Assembly (NCBI GenBank): GCA_934177795.1
Contig: CAKPPS010000008.1
Span: 1-50,451 of the forward strand
DNA: 50,451 bases
Source of the DNA: an uncultured Clostridia bacterium
Lineage (GTDB): Bacteria > Bacillota > Clostridia > TANB77 > CAG-508
Reading direction: 5' to 3'
Part shown: positions 18,389 to 26,821 of the stretch, one piece after another
Position numbering within the stretch: position 1 is the stretch's first letter
Layout: every line of letters starts with the position of its first letter
Notes under the pieces: model-generated
The model's input: the letters and a program-made list of their open reading frames with translations, nothing else
Told to the model about the DNA's origin: nothing
Databases searched by the model: none
Program-made: the position numbers and the translations under genes

Positions 18389-21112
18389 TTATTCTCCACC
18401 ATTTATTTTTAATAATTTAAATATTTCTACAATAACTATTGGAGCCAAAATTAAACATATCAGTTCTATTATATTTTGTTCTGGTAAAATTGGTATACTA
18501 AATATTGTTCTTAGTTGAGGAATTAGCAATATTATTAACATTAATATTGCTGAAGCTATAATTGCTAATATTAATTTTCCATTATTGAATATATTTGTTT
18601 TAAATATTGATTTTTTATTATCTCTAACATTAAATACATGCACTAGTTCTGAAAAAGCTAATGTTATAAATGCCATTGTTTGACCTACTTCTATTTTAGA
18701 TTGGTCAAGTGTCAATCCATTAATAGGTTCTGTTGTTGTAGCTAATCCTATCATATAAGCTCCCAATGTTAATAATCCTATCATAATACCTTGATATACT
18801 ATTCTCCATGTCATTCCTTTTGTAAAGACTCCTTTTTCTGATTTCTTAGGTTTTCGTTGCATAATATCAGAATTAGCTGGGTCAAATGATAATGCCAATG
18901 CAGGTAATGAATCAGTCACTAAATTTATCCACAATATATGAATTGGCAACAATATCTCTAAATGTGTTACATCTAAAATTCCAAACCATTTAGCAAATAC
19001 TGGTGTTAGTAATGTAGCTAAAAATAAAACTACTACTTCACCTATATTACTTGATAATAAAAATTGTATAACTTTTATTATATTGTCATATATTCTTCTT
19101 CCTTCTTCTACTGCTGAAACAATAGTAGCAAAATTATCATCTGTTAATATAACATCTGCTGCTTCTTTAGCAACATCTGTACCAACAATTCCCATAGCAC
19201 ATCCTATATCCGCATTTTTTAATGCTGGACTGTCATTTACTCCATCTCCTGTCATAGCTACAATTTCGCCATTTTTTTGCCATGCTCTGACTATTCTTAC
19301 TTTATGTTCTGGAGATACTCTTGCATATACAGAATACTGTCTTACTTTTTGTTGTAGCTCATCATCAGACATTTTCTCTAGTTCTGCTCCTGTTATTGCT
19401 TCATTTTCATTTTCTAGTATTCCTAATTTCTTAGCTATAGCCATTGCTGTAATTTTATGGTCACCTGTAATCATTACAGTTTTTATTCCTGCTGTTTTGC
19501 ACTTTTCTACCGCCTTTTTAGCTTCTTCTCTTGGAGGATCTATCATTCCTACCATTCCAACAAAAGTCAAATCATTTTCAATATTTTTTAGTTCTTCATC
19601 TGTTGGTTTTGTATCAAATTCTTTATATGCACAAGCTAGTACTCTTAATGCATCTTTTGCCATTTCTTCATTATTTTTTCTAATTATGTTTGCATATTCT
19701 TTTATATCTTCTTTTAATTGTCCTTCAAAAATATAATTTTTACAAATATTTAATAATTCATCTACTCCACCTTTTGTATAAGCAATATATTTTCCATTAA
19801 CTAAATTAATTGTAGTCATTAATTTTCTATCTGAGTCAAATGGAATTTCTGCTATTCTATCTGTTTTATCATAAATTGATTTTTCATAATTTAATTTAAA
19901 AGCCATATCTACTAATGCTGTTTCTGTTGGGTCTCCAGTTAAAGTACCATCATTCCCTATTTTAGTATCATTACACAACATATTAGCATAAACTAATATA
20001 TTCATTTCTTTTGAAATATCTGTAGAACCTATATTATTTAATTCTTCTGTTTTTCCATTTATAAATATTTTTTCTACTGTCATTTTATTTTGTGTTAATG
20101 TACCTGTTTTATCAGAGCAAATTACTGTACTACTTCCCAAAGTTTCTACTGCTGGTAATTTTTTTACTATGGCATTCTTTTTTACCATTTTTTGCACACC
20201 TATTGCTAGGACTATTGTAGATACAGCAACTAATCCCTCTGGAATTGCTGCTACTGCTAATGATACTGCTGTCATAAACATAGAAATAGGCTCTTTTTTC
20301 TGAATTAATCCAATTACAAAAATGACTGCACATATTGCTAATGCCACTATTCCCAAAGTTTTTCCTAATGAATTAAGTTTTTGTTGTAATGGTGTTTCTT
20401 GTTCTTCTGTATCATTTATCATTTGGGCAATTTTACCTACTTCTGTTGTCATACCTGTTTCTACAACAATTCCTTTTCCTCTTCCATAAGTTACTAAACT
20501 AGAAGAAAATAATATATTAGTTCTATCTCCTATTCCTATTTCAGAATCATCAATTTTATTTATATTTTTTTCAACTGGTACTGACTCTCCTGTTAATGAT
20601 GCTTCTTGTACTTTTAAGTTTGCTGCTTCTATAACTCTTAAATCTGCTGGAACATAATCACCTGTATCTATAATTACAATATCCCCTGGCACTAATTCTT
20701 TAGCTGGCACTACTGTTATTTCTCCATTTCGTATAACTTTAGATGCATGGTCTGTTAATTTTCTTAATGCCTCTAAAGATTTTTCAGCCTTAGTTTCTTG
20801 TGCTACACCTATAATTGCATTTACAATAACAACAATTAATATAATTATTGTGTCTGTAATGCCTTCATTTTGAGCTATTCCTACTGCTCCTGATACTATT
20901 GCCGCAATAATTAATATAATGATTGAAAAATCTTTAAATTGTTCTAAAAATCTTTGTACTAACGTTTTTTTCTTTTGGCTTTTCAATTCATTAAATCCAT
21001 ATTTTTCATGTCTGCTTGCAATTTCTTCTTGTGATAAACCTTTTTCTACATCTGTTTGTAATTTTTCTTCTACTTCCTGTATTTCCTTATTAAACCACTT
21101 TTCATTTTCCAA
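18389..21112 (-). CDS. P-type cation ATPase (P2A, Ca2+/Mn2+ type), probably a Mn2+ exporter
   Basis: The 907 residues show an N-terminal cation-ATPase domain, actuator TGESVP near residue 176, the M4 motif AAIPEGLVAV near residue 288, phosphorylation site SDKTGTLTQ near residue 334, hinge TGDGVNDSPALKNADIG, and a C-terminal six-helix block. This is the SERCA-like P2A class. The start is TTG at 21112, 9 nt after GGAGG. The leader contains a yybP-ykoY Mn2+ riboswitch, so the likely job is Mn2+ efflux when Mn2+ is high. Ca2+ transport remains possible on protein sequence alone. Confidence 0.93.
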   Translation of the reverse strand: MENEKWFNKEIQEVEEKLQTDVEKGLSQEEIASRHEKYGFNELKSQKKKTLVQRFLEQFKDFSIIILIIAAIVSGAVGIAQNEGITDTIIILIVVIVNAIIGVAQETKAEKSLEALRKLTDHASKVIRNGEITVVPAKELVPGDIVIIDTGDYVPADLRVIEAANLKVQEASLTGESVPVEKNINKIDDSEIGIGDRTNILFSSSLVTYGRGKGIVVETGMTTEVGKIAQMINDTEEQETPLQQKLNSLGKTLGIVALAICAVIFVIGLIQKKEPISMFMTAVSLAVAAIPEGLVAVSTIVLAIGVQKMVKKNAIVKKLPAVETLGSSTVICSDKTGTLTQNKMTVEKIFINGKTEELNNIGSTDISKEMNILVYANMLCNDTKIGNDGTLTGDPTETALVDMAFKLNYEKSIYDKTDRIAEIPFDSDRKLMTTINLVNGKYIAYTKGGVDELLNICKNYIFEGQLKEDIKEYANIIRKNNEEMAKDALRVLACAYKEFDTKPTDEELKNIENDLTFVGMVGMIDPPREEAKKAVEKCKTAGIKTVMITGDHKITAMAIAKKLGILENENEAITGAELEKMSDDELQQKVRQYSVYARVSPEHKVRIVRAWQKNGEIVAMTGDGVNDSPALKNADIGCAMGIVGTDVAKEAADVILTDDNFATIVSAVEEGRRIYDNIIKVIQFLLSSNIGEVVVLFLATLLTPVFAKWFGILDVTHLEILLPIHILWINLVTDSLPALALSFDPANSDIMQRKPKKSEKGVFTKGMTWRIVYQGIMIGLLTLGAYMIGLATTTEPINGLTLDQSKIEVGQTMAFITLAFSELVHVFNVRDNKKSIFKTNIFNNGKLILAIIASAILMLIILLIPQLRTIFSIPILPEQNIIELICLILAPIVIVEIFKLLKINGGE

Positions 21113-21202
21113 GATAAAATTCCTCCTTTATTTTTATTTTATCCATTAGGATTAAATTATATTATTTTATTCATGCAATTTTTATAATACATATATAAAT
21201 TG

Positions 21203-21328
21203 CAAAAAAGACTTTTAAAAGGACTGTTTTTCCTTTTAAAAGTCTCGCTTACTTTATATAAAAGCTTACTAACCAGATATTTATATATCGCGACTGTTGA
21301 TTAGTAATAAAAAGCTACTCCCTTTTAA
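21203..21328 (-). promoter_or_regulatory. yybP-ykoY (Mn2+) riboswitch with expression-platform terminator
   Basis: Minus-strand leader of the P-type ATPase. It carries the two conserved marks of this class: AAAGGGAGTAGC at the 5' side (21325-21314) and AAGCGAGACTTTT at the 3' side (about 21250-21237). The intervening arms pair GCTTTTTATTACTAA with TTAGTAAGC. The 3' part forms a terminator, a 15-bp stem (21245-21231 with 21223-21209) followed by TTTTTTG. Mn2+ binding should favour readthrough. The class is known to sense Mn2+. Confidence 0.9.
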
Positions 21329-21487
21329 TTATTAGTTTATTAATTAAAAAATATATACTGAAAAGTATTAGTTTTTTTCATATTATATATTTATTTTTTT
21401 TCTATGTCAAGTATGATTTTTTAACTTTTTCGGTGATAAAAATAGTATATCAAATTTAAAAATATTGCCAAAATGTGCAAACTTTTG

Positions 21488-21516
21488 TTTACTTTTTATT
21501 TATAATTTGTTATAAT
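21488..21516 (+). promoter_or_regulatory. SigA-type promoter of the MazF-like gene
   Basis: -35 TTTACT, 17-nt spacer, -10 TATAAT, ending 23 nt before the ATG. Confidence 0.75.
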
Positions 21517-21538
21517 TTAAACACTGAGGTGATATTTT

Positions 21539-22024
21539 ATGAATGATGAAATACATAATAATATTGAAAAAACTAAAAAATTATTACAGAACATTAATAA
21601 TTCTGATACAATTCAATTTTCTGAATGGACTAAAGAAAAAGCTAATTTAAGATATAATGGCCAAATTCCTAGTTCTCCAATATATAATAATTTCATTTAT
21701 TGGTGCAATCTAGGTATAAATATTGGAAGTGAGCAAAACAAGTTAAGACCTGTTTTAATATTAAGAACTTCAAAAAATTCCCCTATCTGTTCTATTCTTC
21801 CATTAACAACCAAAAGATTGCAAGATAATTTCTGGTTTCATATAGATTTAGAAAAAATTAACTCTACAATTTTAGTTGAACAATTAAAAACTGTTAGTAA
21901 AATAAGGCTTACAAATCCTTATAGAAAAATGGGAAACATGATCTCTATAACGCAAAATGACTGGAACAAAATTAATTCTCAACTAGCAGCTTTATATAAA
22001 TTAAGGCCATTAAAAGATAAATAA
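21539..22024 (+). CDS. MazF/PemK-family protein (putative mRNA interferase or related)
   Basis: 161 residues. An N-terminal extension of about 50 hydrophilic residues precedes a MazF-like SH3-barrel: YWCNLGINIGSEQNKLRPVLIL (residues about 61-82), then ICSILPLTTK and VEQLKTVSKIRL, the usual order of strands and substrate loop. GAGGTG precedes the ATG. MazF toxins normally follow a MazE antitoxin, but none is visible upstream; the 5' neighbour is the riboswitch on the other strand. It is either a stand-alone regulator with its own extension or has an antitoxin elsewhere. Confidence 0.82.
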   Translation: MNDEIHNNIEKTKKLLQNINNSDTIQFSEWTKEKANLRYNGQIPSSPIYNNFIYWCNLGINIGSEQNKLRPVLILRTSKNSPICSILPLTTKRLQDNFWFHIDLEKINSTILVEQLKTVSKIRLTNPYRKMGNMISITQNDWNKINSQLAALYKLRPLKDK

Positions 22025-22082
22025 AATTTTAAAATTCACTTGACTTTCTATCATAAATCAGATTATAATTGAATTAATAAAA

Positions 22083-22210
22083 CATTAGTGTCCGTTCTAA
22101 AAAGAACGTTATTAATACAAACCGATAGCTTTTTAAGCTATCGGTTTGTATTGCATATAATTTTAAATTTTTCATATACTATTATTACATTAGTGTCCAT
22201 AGCTTTATGC
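22083..22210. repeat. Hairpin-rich repeat element with duplicated cattagtgtcc motif
   Basis: The 11-mer cattagtgtcc occurs at 22083-22093 and again at 22188-22198. Each copy is followed at once by a small hairpin (GTTCT-AAAA-AGAAC and ATAGC-TTTAT-GCTAT). Between them is an 18-bp perfect hairpin (22114-22131 with 22135-22152). It lies between the MazF-like gene and tRNA-Glu. It could be a palindromic repeat unit or a terminator cluster; no T-run follows the long hairpin. Confidence 0.6.
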
Positions 22211-22276
22211 TATGTTAATCATAAAAAAATAAAGGATAAAATCCAAGTTTTAGATTTTCTCCTTTATTTTTGTCAT

Positions 22277-22351
22277 TGGTGACCCCTACGGGAATCGAAC
22301 CCATGATTCCACCTTGAGAGGGTGGCGTCTTAACCGCTTGACCAAGGGGCC
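22277..22351 (-). tRNA. tRNA-Glu (CTC)
   Basis: Minus-strand cloverleaf with acceptor GGCCCCT/AGGGGTC (one G-T pair), anticodon loop CTCTCAA (anticodon CTC), T-loop TTCGATT and encoded CCA. A GAG-specific isoacceptor is notable in so AT-rich a genome. Confidence 0.95.
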
Positions 22352-22488
22352 TTAAAACATTTATATTTATATCATTTTTTTGTGAATTAGTCAACAATGC
22401 TTTTTATATTATGTTATAATTCATAATTCAAAATACATTAAAATATTTATTTAATTATGAATTATAACATTTTATATCTAATTATATA

Positions 22489-23781
22489 TTATGCATAAGC
22501 TTGACGTTTTCTAAAGTTAAGTAAATTAGTGATTTCATTTTCTTCTTTAATTGTCTTTTTAGTTTTTCTTGCTCTTTCTTGTTCAATTTCTCTTTTTTGT
22601 TTTTCAGCCATTGATTGACAAATAGCTTTTTGATATGTAAAGTGTGTATCTTGTGCAATTTTACTCCAATTATATTCATTTCTAACTTTATTTTTTGCTT
22701 TCTTTGTAATATCTGCACATAATTTGTGATCATACAATAATTCTAGAATTGAATCTGCTATAGAATTTGGATTTCCACAATATGCTTTCATTCCATTTTC
22801 TCTATGTTGAACTATTTCATTTAATCCACCTATATCTGATACTACTATTGGATTTTCTGATAGCATTGCTTCTAATGCAACTATTCCAAAAGGTTCATAT
22901 GTACTTGGAAATACTGCTATATCTGCTGCTTTATACATTCTTTGTACATCTTTACCTTTCATATATCCTGCAAAATATACTTTATCTGAAATCCCCATTG
23001 AATTTACTTGTTCTCTTAATTCATCTAACATGCCACCTTTTCCACAGATAACCAATTTAGAATCATGATATCCATTTAAAATTTTAGGCATTGCACTTAT
23101 TAGATGTTGTATTCCTTTTTCATAAACTAATCTTCCCATAAATAATATTATTTTTTCATTATCCATGGCAAATTTTCTTCTAAAGTTATAGTCCCTTTCT
23201 ATTCCATTAAATAAATTTAAATTTACTCCATTTGGTACCACATTTATTTTTTCATAAGGTAATCCAAATAATCTTTGTAATTCATTTTTCATGTAATTAC
23301 TATTTACTATAACTTCTGAAGCTTCATAAGTTAACATCCACTCTGTATCGTTAATGTATCTTTGTGTTTCATCATGAATCCCACTATTTCTTCCAGCTTC
23401 TGTTGCATGTATTGTTGCAACTATTGGAATATTATATGAATTCTTTAATGTTTTTGCTGCATACGCTACTAACCAATCATGTGCATGTATAACATCAAAT
23501 CCTCCTTGTTCTGCTATTATTTCATTGGCTTTTGCTACTAAATTAAAGTTTAATTGCATTATCCAATCTATAAAATTATTAGGATTAATCATATAGTTAT
23601 CTACTCTATATACCTTTACTCCTTTGTCATCTTCAAAGTATGGTGCATCACCATCTTTATAAGTAATAACTGTTACATCATGCCCATCTTTTAATAATGT
23701 TCTAGACAAATCATATACAACTCTTGATATTCCTCCAACAACTCTTGGTGGATATTCCCATGATAACATCAATATTTTCAT
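22489..23781 (-). CDS. Glycosyltransferase family 4, glycogen-synthase-like
   Basis: GT-B fold transferase of 430 residues. The N-terminus MKILMLSWEYPPRVVGGISRV carries the glycine-rich donor-site loop. FDVIHAHDWLVAYAA is near residue 93, PNGVNLNLF near residue 188, and the catalytic E-x7-E segment EPFGIVALEA near residue 297. A charged coiled tail ends the protein. GT4 enzymes of this type with a WEYPP start are often alpha-glucan synthases, which fits with glgP and the GH57 enzyme in the same window. Acceptor specificity cannot be read from sequence. Confidence 0.88.
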   Translation of the reverse strand: MKILMLSWEYPPRVVGGISRVVYDLSRTLLKDGHDVTVITYKDGDAPYFEDDKGVKVYRVDNYMINPNNFIDWIMQLNFNLVAKANEIIAEQGGFDVIHAHDWLVAYAAKTLKNSYNIPIVATIHATEAGRNSGIHDETQRYINDTEWMLTYEASEVIVNSNYMKNELQRLFGLPYEKINVVPNGVNLNLFNGIERDYNFRRKFAMDNEKIILFMGRLVYEKGIQHLISAMPKILNGYHDSKLVICGKGGMLDELREQVNSMGISDKVYFAGYMKGKDVQRMYKAADIAVFPSTYEPFGIVALEAMLSENPIVVSDIGGLNEIVQHRENGMKAYCGNPNSIADSILELLYDHKLCADITKKAKNKVRNEYNWSKIAQDTHFTYQKAICQSMAEKQKREIEQERARKTKKTIKEENEITNLLNFRKRQAYA

Positions 23782-23973
23782 TGATATATACTTCCTTTCA
23801 TTTTTTTATTTTCTTTCGTTTATGACATTTTAATACATTTTATTCTATTTTATACAAATTTATCAAAAATGTAAATGCTTTTTTTGAATTTTTTTAAATT
23901 TTTATAACATTATTTTAACCTTCAAAAGTTAAAAAAATAAAAAAATCATATTATTTATATTTTATTCAATTAT

Positions 23974-24026
23974 AAAAAAATAGAAACAACCTATGTCTAT
24001 TTATATAATAAACATAAGTTATTTCT
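23974..24026 (-). terminator. Terminator of rplU-rpmA
   Basis: On the minus strand AGAAATAACTTATGT pairs with ACATAGGTTGTTTCT (24026-24012 with 23996-23982) and is followed by A and a T7 run. It lies just after the rpmA stop. Confidence 0.88.
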
Positions 24027-24030
24027 ATGA

Positions 24031-24291
24031 TTATCCTTCTACTGGGTAGACACTAACTTGTTTTTTATCTCTACCTTTTCTTTCAAATTTAACTTTTCCA
24101 CTTACTAATGCATATAAAGTATCATCACTACCTTTGCCTACATTAGTTCCTGGATGTACCTTTGTTCCTCTTTGTCTTACTAAAATATTTCCAGCTAGAA
24201 CAAATTGACCATCAGCTCTTTTTACTCCTAAACGTTTTGATTCACTCTCTCTACCATTGTGGCTACTACCTTGACCTTTTTTATGAGCCAT
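24031..24291 (-). CDS. rpmA: 50S ribosomal protein L27, without the Firmicute N-terminal extension
   Basis: 86-residue L27 whose N-terminal arm reaches the peptidyl-transferase centre. The sequence begins directly MAHKKGQGSSHNGRES, then LAGNILVRQRGTKVHPG. In many Firmicutes L27 has a short extension ending in Phe-Phe that the protease Prp removes, with prp sitting between rplU and rpmA. Here neither the extension nor prp is present: the rplU-rpmA gap is only 55 bp. Confidence 0.97.
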   Translation of the reverse strand: MAHKKGQGSSHNGRESESKRLGVKRADGQFVLAGNILVRQRGTKVHPGTNVGKGSDDTLYALVSGKVKFERKGRDKKQVSVYPVEG

Positions 24292-24346
24292 GATTTCTCA
24301 CTCCTTTCGGTTCAATTTTTATCTCTTTATCTTTTAAACATACTTA

Positions 24347-24706
24347 TTATGCTTCTACTTTTTCAGCAACTTTTTTTGTTTCAGCTTTTTTTGCTGCTGT
24401 TTTTATTCCTGTAATTTCTACTTTTGTATATGGTTGTCTATGTCCTTGTTTTCTTCTATAGTTCTTTTTAGCTTTCATTTTGAAAACAATGATTTTTTTA
24501 CCTTTACCATGAGAAACTACTTTACCTTCAACTTTTACACCTTTTACATAAGGATTTCCTATTTGTACTTTTCCTTCTTCTGAAACTAATATAACTTTAT
24601 CAAAAGTAATTTTTTTACCTTCTTCTGTATCTAGTTTTTCGAAAAATACAACATCACCTTCTGCTACTTTGTATTGTTTTCCACAGCTTTCAATTATTGC
24701 GTACAT
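24347..24706 (-). CDS. rplU: 50S ribosomal protein L21
   Basis: 119 residues starting MYAIIESCGKQYKV, with KAKKNYRRKQGHRQPYTKVEI, the rRNA-binding signature. It ends in a Lys/Ala/Glu-rich tail (AAKKAETKKVAEKVEA). GGGAGG precedes the ATG. It is the first gene of rplU-rpmA, behind a structured leader. Confidence 0.97.
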   Translation of the reverse strand: MYAIIESCGKQYKVAEGDVVFFEKLDTEEGKKITFDKVILVSEEGKVQIGNPYVKGVKVEGKVVSHGKGKKIIVFKMKAKKNYRRKQGHRQPYTKVEITGIKTAAKKAETKKVAEKVEA

Positions 24707-24738
24707 TTAAAATGCACCTCCCTTATTTGTATACTCGC

Positions 24739-24800
24739 TAATCCTTAAAAAAGGTAACTAAATTTTATTTAGTGTTTATGTACCTTGACTAAGCGGATTA
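24739..24800 (-). promoter_or_regulatory. Structured 5' leader of rplU (L21-leader type)
   Basis: Nested pairings lie in the rplU 5' UTR: TAATCC/GGATTA (outer), AAGGTA/TACCTT (middle) and ACTAAAT/ATTTAGT (inner). This matches the idea of the Firmicute L21 leader, a ribosomal-protein autoregulatory element. The assignment rests on position plus nested stems, not on a covariance model. Confidence 0.7.
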
Positions 24801-24809
24801 CAGTTAATA

Positions 24810-24838
24810 ATTTTAACATAGTTTTTGTCCACTGTCAA
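24810..24838 (-). promoter_or_regulatory. SigA-type promoter of rplU-rpmA
   Basis: Minus-strand -35 TTGACA (24838-24833), 17-nt spacer, -10 TAAAAT (24815-24810), directly upstream of the leader. Confidence 0.85.
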
Positions 24839-24879
24839 GGGGATTTTTTAGTTTTTTAGTTTTCCGGAATTTTGTGACT

Positions 24880-24927
24880 ACTAGTTAATGGTTTTAAAGC
24901 TTTTGATGTTAAAAACCATTAACTAGT
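24880..24927. repeat. 16-bp perfect inverted repeat
   Basis: actagttaatggtttt (24880-24895) pairs with aaaaccattaactagt (24912-24927) across a 16-nt loop. It lies between the rplU promoter and the end of the pilin/FGE-fold gene. There is no T-run, so it is not a typical terminator. The rest of the 24928-25126 gap shows nothing recognisable. Confidence 0.6.
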
Positions 24928-25126
24928 AACGGATAAAGACATGAGAAAATTACTAGTCAACCATAAAAGAACAATAATGATTGTCTTAAAATTATGAAAG
25001 AGTTAAAAAATCATTTTTATGCTTACAAAGAACCTCTTTACTTGATAAATTCATGTAATTTATACATTTTATCATGTATCTTTCAAAATTTTCTGATTTT
25101 ACAAAGTTGTCTTTAAACTCTCCTAT

Positions 25127-26470
25127 TTAGTTTTTTAAATATAAAGTTGTTCTGAAACCAATTATATATATACTTATATATGGTTCATAAGAACTACGAT
25201 GAGATGCAGGATAATTAATTCCTGAACCGCCATAATCACCACCTCTATTAATTCTTCTATCATTATTATACGTCTCCATTGTCCATTCTCTAACATTTCC
25301 AGCAAGATCATATATTTTTTTCACTTGATTTAATCCCTGTTTTTCTTCACCTAAAGCTATTCCTGTTTTATGTTTTTCATTTCCTAAATTAAAATTTTCA
25401 TCATACCATCCCATACTTGATCCTACAACCACATATCTTTTATCTGTTATTGTCGCCTTTGAATTTACTATATTCCTCATCCAATTCATTACAGCATCCC
25501 ATTGTACACCATAGATTAATGTACTTTGCACTGTTTTATAATTATTTTCTTTGGCAAAGTTTCTTGATAGTTCTACTGCTCCTCCTGTTGTTGCTGTTTC
25601 ACTTTCTTGCATTTCACCTGTTGATGACCATGGAATATTATTATATACATTAGCATCTTTTTGTACTACTACTTCTCCATCTGGACCTTTTCCAGCTTCA
25701 TATCTTCCTATATAGAATCCTCCATTTTTCTTTACACTTGCATACATATCTTTCGCTTCTTGTTTTGTAGTTACTGTTTCTTCTACTTTGATATTGTTCC
25801 CTGTATAATCTGCTTCTTCACAATAAACCATCATAGAATCTATTTTTCCTTTATAATACCCTTCTCTTCTCACAAATTCACTTTCAAAATTTTCTTGGTT
25901 CACTGGTACCCATACAAATTGGTTTTGTTTACTATCTTCTATCACTATTCCTTCATCTATCGTTGTTCCACTATCTTCTGCCACTTTAAATCCTGCTGGA
26001 ATTGATACTAATCCATCAGTTAAATTTATATAAGAATTTTCTGCATTATTTAACATTTCGTTATCTTTTGCATTTTGTAATGTAATTTCTTTTCTCATAT
26101 TTCCATTTGGGTCTATTATAATTCTATATCCATCTAATTCTACTATTGCTGGTAAATTTGATATTTTATTACTATCTGATATTGCATTTCCATTATATTT
26201 TAGGCCATTAATATTTTGCAGATTCTTATTTAACTCATCTATACTAATATTCCCATCTGTCCCATAACTTCCTATTACTTCTGCTTGCACTTTTTCCTTT
26301 GCAGCTGCTTCTGTTGTTTTCTGTTTTGCTTCTGTTGCTTTAGTTAATATTCCATTATTTCCTGTTAACATGGCTATTGTTACTCCAGCAAGAATTAGCA
26401 GCACAATTATTGTTATTACTAAAGCTATTAGTGTAATTCCTTTGTTTGTTTTTACCTTGGTTTTTTCCAT
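25127..26470 (-). CDS. Type IV pilin-like N-terminus fused to an FGE/SUMF1-fold domain
   Basis: 447 residues. A short basic leader ends in Gly before ITLIALVITIIVLLILAG (residues 14-31), a type III signal/N-methylation helix of prepilins. A linker follows, then a formylglycine-generating-enzyme-like domain from about 155: VSIPAGF, FVWVPV, GGFYIGRYEAG, YDLAGNVREWTMET and GFRTTLYL at the end. No catalytic cysteines of true FGE are evident, so this is more likely a C-type-lectin-like binding fold shown on a pseudopilus or cell surface. The same fold is used by diversity-generating retroelement targets, but no reverse transcriptase is in the window. A second FGE-fold gene is at 35287. Confidence 0.85.
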   Translation of the reverse strand: MEKTKVKTNKGITLIALVITIIVLLILAGVTIAMLTGNNGILTKATEAKQKTTEAAAKEKVQAEVIGSYGTDGNISIDELNKNLQNINGLKYNGNAISDSNKISNLPAIVELDGYRIIIDPNGNMRKEITLQNAKDNEMLNNAENSYINLTDGLVSIPAGFKVAEDSGTTIDEGIVIEDSKQNQFVWVPVNQENFESEFVRREGYYKGKIDSMMVYCEEADYTGNNIKVEETVTTKQEAKDMYASVKKNGGFYIGRYEAGKGPDGEVVVQKDANVYNNIPWSSTGEMQESETATTGGAVELSRNFAKENNYKTVQSTLIYGVQWDAVMNWMRNIVNSKATITDKRYVVVGSSMGWYDENFNLGNEKHKTGIALGEEKQGLNQVKKIYDLAGNVREWTMETYNNDRRINRGGDYGGSGINYPASHRSSYEPYISIYIIGFRTTLYLKN

Positions 26471-26733
26471 TTCTTTCGTTTCTCCTTTTTTATTTTTCTT
26501 TTATATTAGTATTTGCCTTTTTACATTCTTTATTCTTTTTACTTTTATTTTATTATTTCTTTCACTTTACCTAAAATTAAGTATCTCTTTTATAAATTTT
26601 TAAATGTTATCTTTTTAATTATAATTTTTGTGCTTTTAGCATATATTTAGATTATACATTATTTATAATTATTTTTTCAATACTTTTTCACTTTTATTTT
26701 GATTTTTATCATTTTATATTTGTGATAACATAC

Positions 26734-26790
26734 AAAAAAAGTGTATTAACCCTAATTTATACTTTAGGTATTAATACACTTATACATTTT
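26734..26790. terminator. Terminator after hpf
   Basis: AAGTGTATTAACCCTA (26739-26754) pairs with TAGGTATTAATACACTT (26765-26781) with one bulge, flanked by an A7 run on the left and a T-rich run on the right. It serves the minus-strand hpf. The 26471-26733 stretch upstream of the pilin-like gene shows no other recognisable element. Confidence 0.82.
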
Positions 26791-26821
26791 TTTATTTATT
26801 AAAACACACTTAAATTATTCA

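Noticed and set aside
19083..19736. 217-codon plus-strand ORF opposite the P-type ATPase
   Set aside because: Antisense shadow of a well-supported gene, low-complexity Ser/Phe composition.
22215..22397. 60-codon minus-strand ORF at the tRNA-Glu
   Set aside because: It reads through the tRNA gene, and the sequence is explained by the tRNA.
25127..25260. Diversity-generating retroelement in the window
   Set aside because: The target-type fold is present but I found no reverse transcriptase, accessory gene or template repeat here. The C-terminal DNA of the two FGE-fold genes is not near-identical.
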